From the NCBI GenBank assembly GCA_963921825.1, contig OY997589.1, positions 23,953,482 through 24,017,481 of the forward strand: a stretch of DNA of 64,000 bases. The letters are read 5' to 3'. The position numbers were made by a program, and so were the translations under genes. The notes beneath the pieces are model-generated. The model had not been told where the DNA came from and searched no databases. It saw nothing but the letters and a program-made list of their open reading frames with translations. Source of the DNA: Erodium maritimum (lineage: Eukaryota > Streptophyta > Magnoliopsida > Geraniales > Geraniaceae). Below, piece by piece: positions 61,401 through 64,000 of the stretch (positions are counted from its first letter, which is position 1; each line of letters opens with the position of its first letter).

Positions 61401-63139
61401 AATTTCACAACCTAATACTTTGAAGAGCAGCTATAGAAGCCTCAAAATCATCCTTTTTAGGCATCAAATGCCCATAATTTTTAAGGTACCAGTTTGGCTA
61501 TACGAGTTGTGGGTTCATGGTCTTATTTCTTCAAATCTAGATTCTTCGAGGTCATGGGAGGAGGTTCTCTTTCTTCTGATTTTGATAGTCAGAAATATTA
61601 TTTTTGAATTGAGTAACTGATTATGAAAAAAAAGCATTTGCAAAGACTTTGCATTAGATTTTGTTCTCAGGTAGTCATTTTAATGAACACCTTACTTCCA
61701 GCAAAACAAGATTTGAAAGGGAACCAAAAAATGGTTCACGTATAAGTCAGTACAAGCATTCATATATGTGTAATGATCTTCTTAACATAAGAGGACCATA
61801 TGAAAAGAGCAGATGGAAACTTTTTGTCAACAACAAGTGTATTTAATATAGTAGTAAATAATAGTAAAAACAGGCAATATTTGACTTAGAAGCCTAGCTA
61901 GTGAAAAAGATTTCTTTTATTTTTTTGCTTTTGCTGCACATGCATTTCTTGCAGGCATATGATGCAAGAGTCATGAAGTTGGGGAAAACAACTTACAGCT
62001 TCAGCAGTGTCTATAGCATTAATTCCACGCTCCACAGCATAATTAAGCATTTCATGAGCTTCTTTCTCTGTGTTTTGCTCTCCAAAGGTCATCTGAAAAT
62101 TAAATACACTCATCACAACAATAATTCAACTTCTGTGTCAGAAAATTTCAATTTCTTGTCTCAAAATTATTCCTAGCACATAAGAAAAGTACCATGTCAA
62201 TTGCACTACAGTGCTAGGCATGGTCCATATGAACACAATCACAACTTGCCTATTTGGAATTGATCTTATTGATTGAGTAAACTCACTCTATACACATATA
62301 AATAGACCAACTAAAGACAACCCCAACAAGAGAGATATAGTATTACTTACATGCAACATAAAAAGACATCAATTGTAGATATCAGCGAACAGAATTTACA
62401 TCTAAAGTAAACCAATCGAGCCAGTACATACGTATTACAAGGCAAATAAAAACAGACAGACGTACAAATACTCACAAGCAGCAAGAAAATAGTCAGAGGG
62501 ACCAGTAAACCCATCAACAAGCATATGCACATCCATTCTAAACCATTACTTAGCTATTGCATAAACCAATACAGTTTAACATTCAGAATCTTCAAATATA
62601 TTGAGTTCTGATTGAGTTTTAAACACATTTTAATAAACATGAACCATAGTTCTGCCAATAAGTTAATTCAATATTTGATTGCTATAAGGAACATGTAGAA
62701 TGTGACGCTTAGACAAATTCAGTTTCATAAATGAATAAGAAAATGCCTTCTACAATCATCGAATAGAGCAAAAATGAACACAATATGAATAAATTTCCAA
62801 ATTCCAAGCACGTTCAAGATGATAATCAATTAGAAGTAGCAATTACATACTCATGAGCACCAAGGGCTCAAACCCACTAATAATTTCAATGAAACGAACC
62901 GTGCCGAGAGTGATTTCTGAAATTTCAAGGTCGGAATCGCCGAGCTTCCGGTACTGCAAAGCTGGGTTCTTTTCACCGAGAATGGCACGGATAGAGGGTG
63001 GTGCCCTAAAGGAGCTCCTCTTGTTGACCCTTGTAGTAGCATAATTCAAGAGTGGCTTTGCATTGCCGGTGCGCGAGAGCCGGCGAGGGTTGGTGGAGAG
63101 GAATGTAGGGTTTCCAAAGAAGGTGCCAGTGGATGCCAT
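58445..63139 (-). CDS. Plastid-type aldo-keto reductase (At1g04420/Tas-like)
   Basis: Eight exons join in frame: 63139-62900, 62092-61997, 60918-60835, 60279-60119, 59558-59441, 59302-59167, 58940-58762, 58684-58445. They give 417 residues, close to the Arabidopsis homologue. The first ~58 residues are rich in Ser, Thr and Arg with few acids (MASTGTFFGNPTFLSTNPRR), typical of a chloroplast transit peptide. The reductase begins LQYRKLGDSDLEISEITLGT. The catalytic tetrad is visible: Asp108 and Tyr113 (DTAEAY, split by an intron), Lys146 (VATKVCG) and His193 (LLQIHW). NADPH-binding C-terminal motifs GLLAYSPLGGG and SSIIGATSVEQLKEDI are present. It should reduce aldehydes or ketones with NADPH; the true substrate is unknown. 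No break was seen. Confidence 0.95.
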
Positions 63140-63351
63140 GGCTCCTCTCGATGGAGAAGCTCTATAGGTGATGTATGGCTCCGATAGCTATTGGGTTGAG
63201 TTTCGTTACTGTGTCAAGCGTAACCGTGTGCGTGTGGTTTGGAGAGAAGGTAAAGGTGGAGAAGCCCATGCCATTCACTACAGTATAGTAGTAGGATATC
63301 GTCCTCTTGTTATCCGGGGAACTGACAGAATGTGGTTGATTTATATGATTC

Positions 63352-63940
63352 TTTTTTTTTATTAGGTGTAATTTTTATTTAAATATCATAAGCAATGATA
63401 CATCGTAGTGCGTGAGGAAGAGCTCTTGATCACATAAGAACAGATATAAAACGCGCTTTTTTGGTTATCCAATGAGCATCTTCGCCACAGTTCTTTTTAC
63501 AAATTGAGGGTTACCCCCTCGTTTTGAGAGAGCATACGACAGATATCTCGTATAATGGTCCCAACAGGAGACGCTGGGGGATCTCCTGACGTGATCATGT
63601 TTAGTAGAACCTGGACATCTTATCTGATGATAATTGGACCTGCTCCCATCGTAGTGGTGTTGTGAAGATATGTGCCGATTGCACACACTTCTACCATGAT
63701 CGGAGACCAGCATCTTAGAAGTAGTATGTTCGTTGCAAGACAAACAACCTCGTCTGTATTCCGGGCAATGACGCCCCTAGGTGATTGATTTGAGTCCTAA
63801 AAGACAGCTCATCCACATTAATGAAAACTATACCCGTAGAAGGGCGAACCCAGTGGGAGGGTCAAGAAGAGGGTGACATGTGGGGTACTTGTTAGTCTTA
63901 GTGTCTGTAGTTCAATCGTAAACATCCAAATATATATATA
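63352..63940 (-). pseudogene. LINE 3' end (RNase H), minus strand
   Basis: On the minus strand, frames near 63640-63470 read VQVLLNM, DPPASPVGTII and QFVKRTVAKMLI, matching the RNase H end of the LINE at 2592-2858 (VLLNMIRVGEPPTSLVGTIV; KFVKRTANK). The strand ends in an A run (T run at 63352-63360 on the plus strand). Stops and shifts abound. Its tail lies about 210 bp upstream of the aldo-keto reductase start codon, limiting that gene's promoter-proximal space. Confidence 0.65.
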
Positions 63941-63944
63941 TAGG

Positions 63945-64000
63945 GTAGCTATCAAGTACAAACGCCTCTTATTGTGCAAACTGCGAACGCACGATAGCCA
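63945..64000. other. Possible start of another terminal-repeat element, cut by the window
   Basis: After a TATATATATATA stretch, GGGTAGCTATCAAGTACAAA begins a segment with the look of a MITE or MULE terminus (GGG start, preceded by a TA-rich target). The other end lies outside the window. Confidence 0.3.

Overview
This is nuclear DNA of a flowering plant, probably a eudicot. The genes are split by many short AT-rich introns with GT/AG borders. They encode plant-specific proteins: a PMT-type Golgi methyltransferase, an XBAT-type ankyrin/RING ligase, a PH-RCC1-FYVE-BRX (PRAF) protein and a plastid aldo-keto reductase. Most of the remaining sequence is layered transposable-element remains. Everything was read by eye from the sequence. 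Family names rest on recognised motifs and remembered family architecture, not on database searches.

Layout. 1-2.95 kb: two degenerate LINE fragments (+). 4.0-8.15 kb: PMT2/8/9-like methyltransferase gene (-), seven coding exons plus a leader intron. 8.36-9.43 kb: a non-autonomous Mutator-like (MULE) foldback element with a perfect 9-bp target-site duplication (TSD). 9.6-14.0 kb: LINE ORF1 debris on both strands. 15.6-15.97 kb: an LTR-retrotransposon end. About 15.98-24.75 kb: a large MULE with a multi-exon mudrA-like transposase gene, whose terminal regions match the 8.4-kb element. It also carries a WOX1-type homeobox fragment joined to a plastid petB fragment, and is itself hit by a 127-bp MITE. 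24.98-28.32 kb: XBAT34/35-like E3 ligase (-), ten exons. 28.6-38.15 kb: LINE remnants interrupted by two hAT elements, one of which contains a MULE foldback element, plus a free-standing 474-bp MULE MITE and a short poly(A) retroposon. 38.46-55.09 kb: a 1,025-residue PRAF gene (-), nine exons. Its introns carry an ORF1-only LINE with TSD, MITEs, and a PIF/Harbinger element split by a 2.3-kb MULE. 55.6-58.14 kb: another LINE ORF1 remnant (+). 58.45-63.14 kb: At1g04420/Tas-like aldo-keto reductase (-), eight exons. 63.35-63.95 kb: LINE RNase H end (-) just upstream of that gene.

The four host genes are unrelated housekeeping or signalling genes, all on the minus strand, with no sign of acting together. 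What links much of the window is mobile DNA. At least five elements have 9-bp (or 8/9) duplications and long inverted ends typical of MULEs, and the 15.98-24.75 kb element is a plausible, now decaying, source for one of them. The best candidate for something undescribed is that MULE, with its variable TGATAAAAC-type tandem arms and its WOX1/petB cargo.
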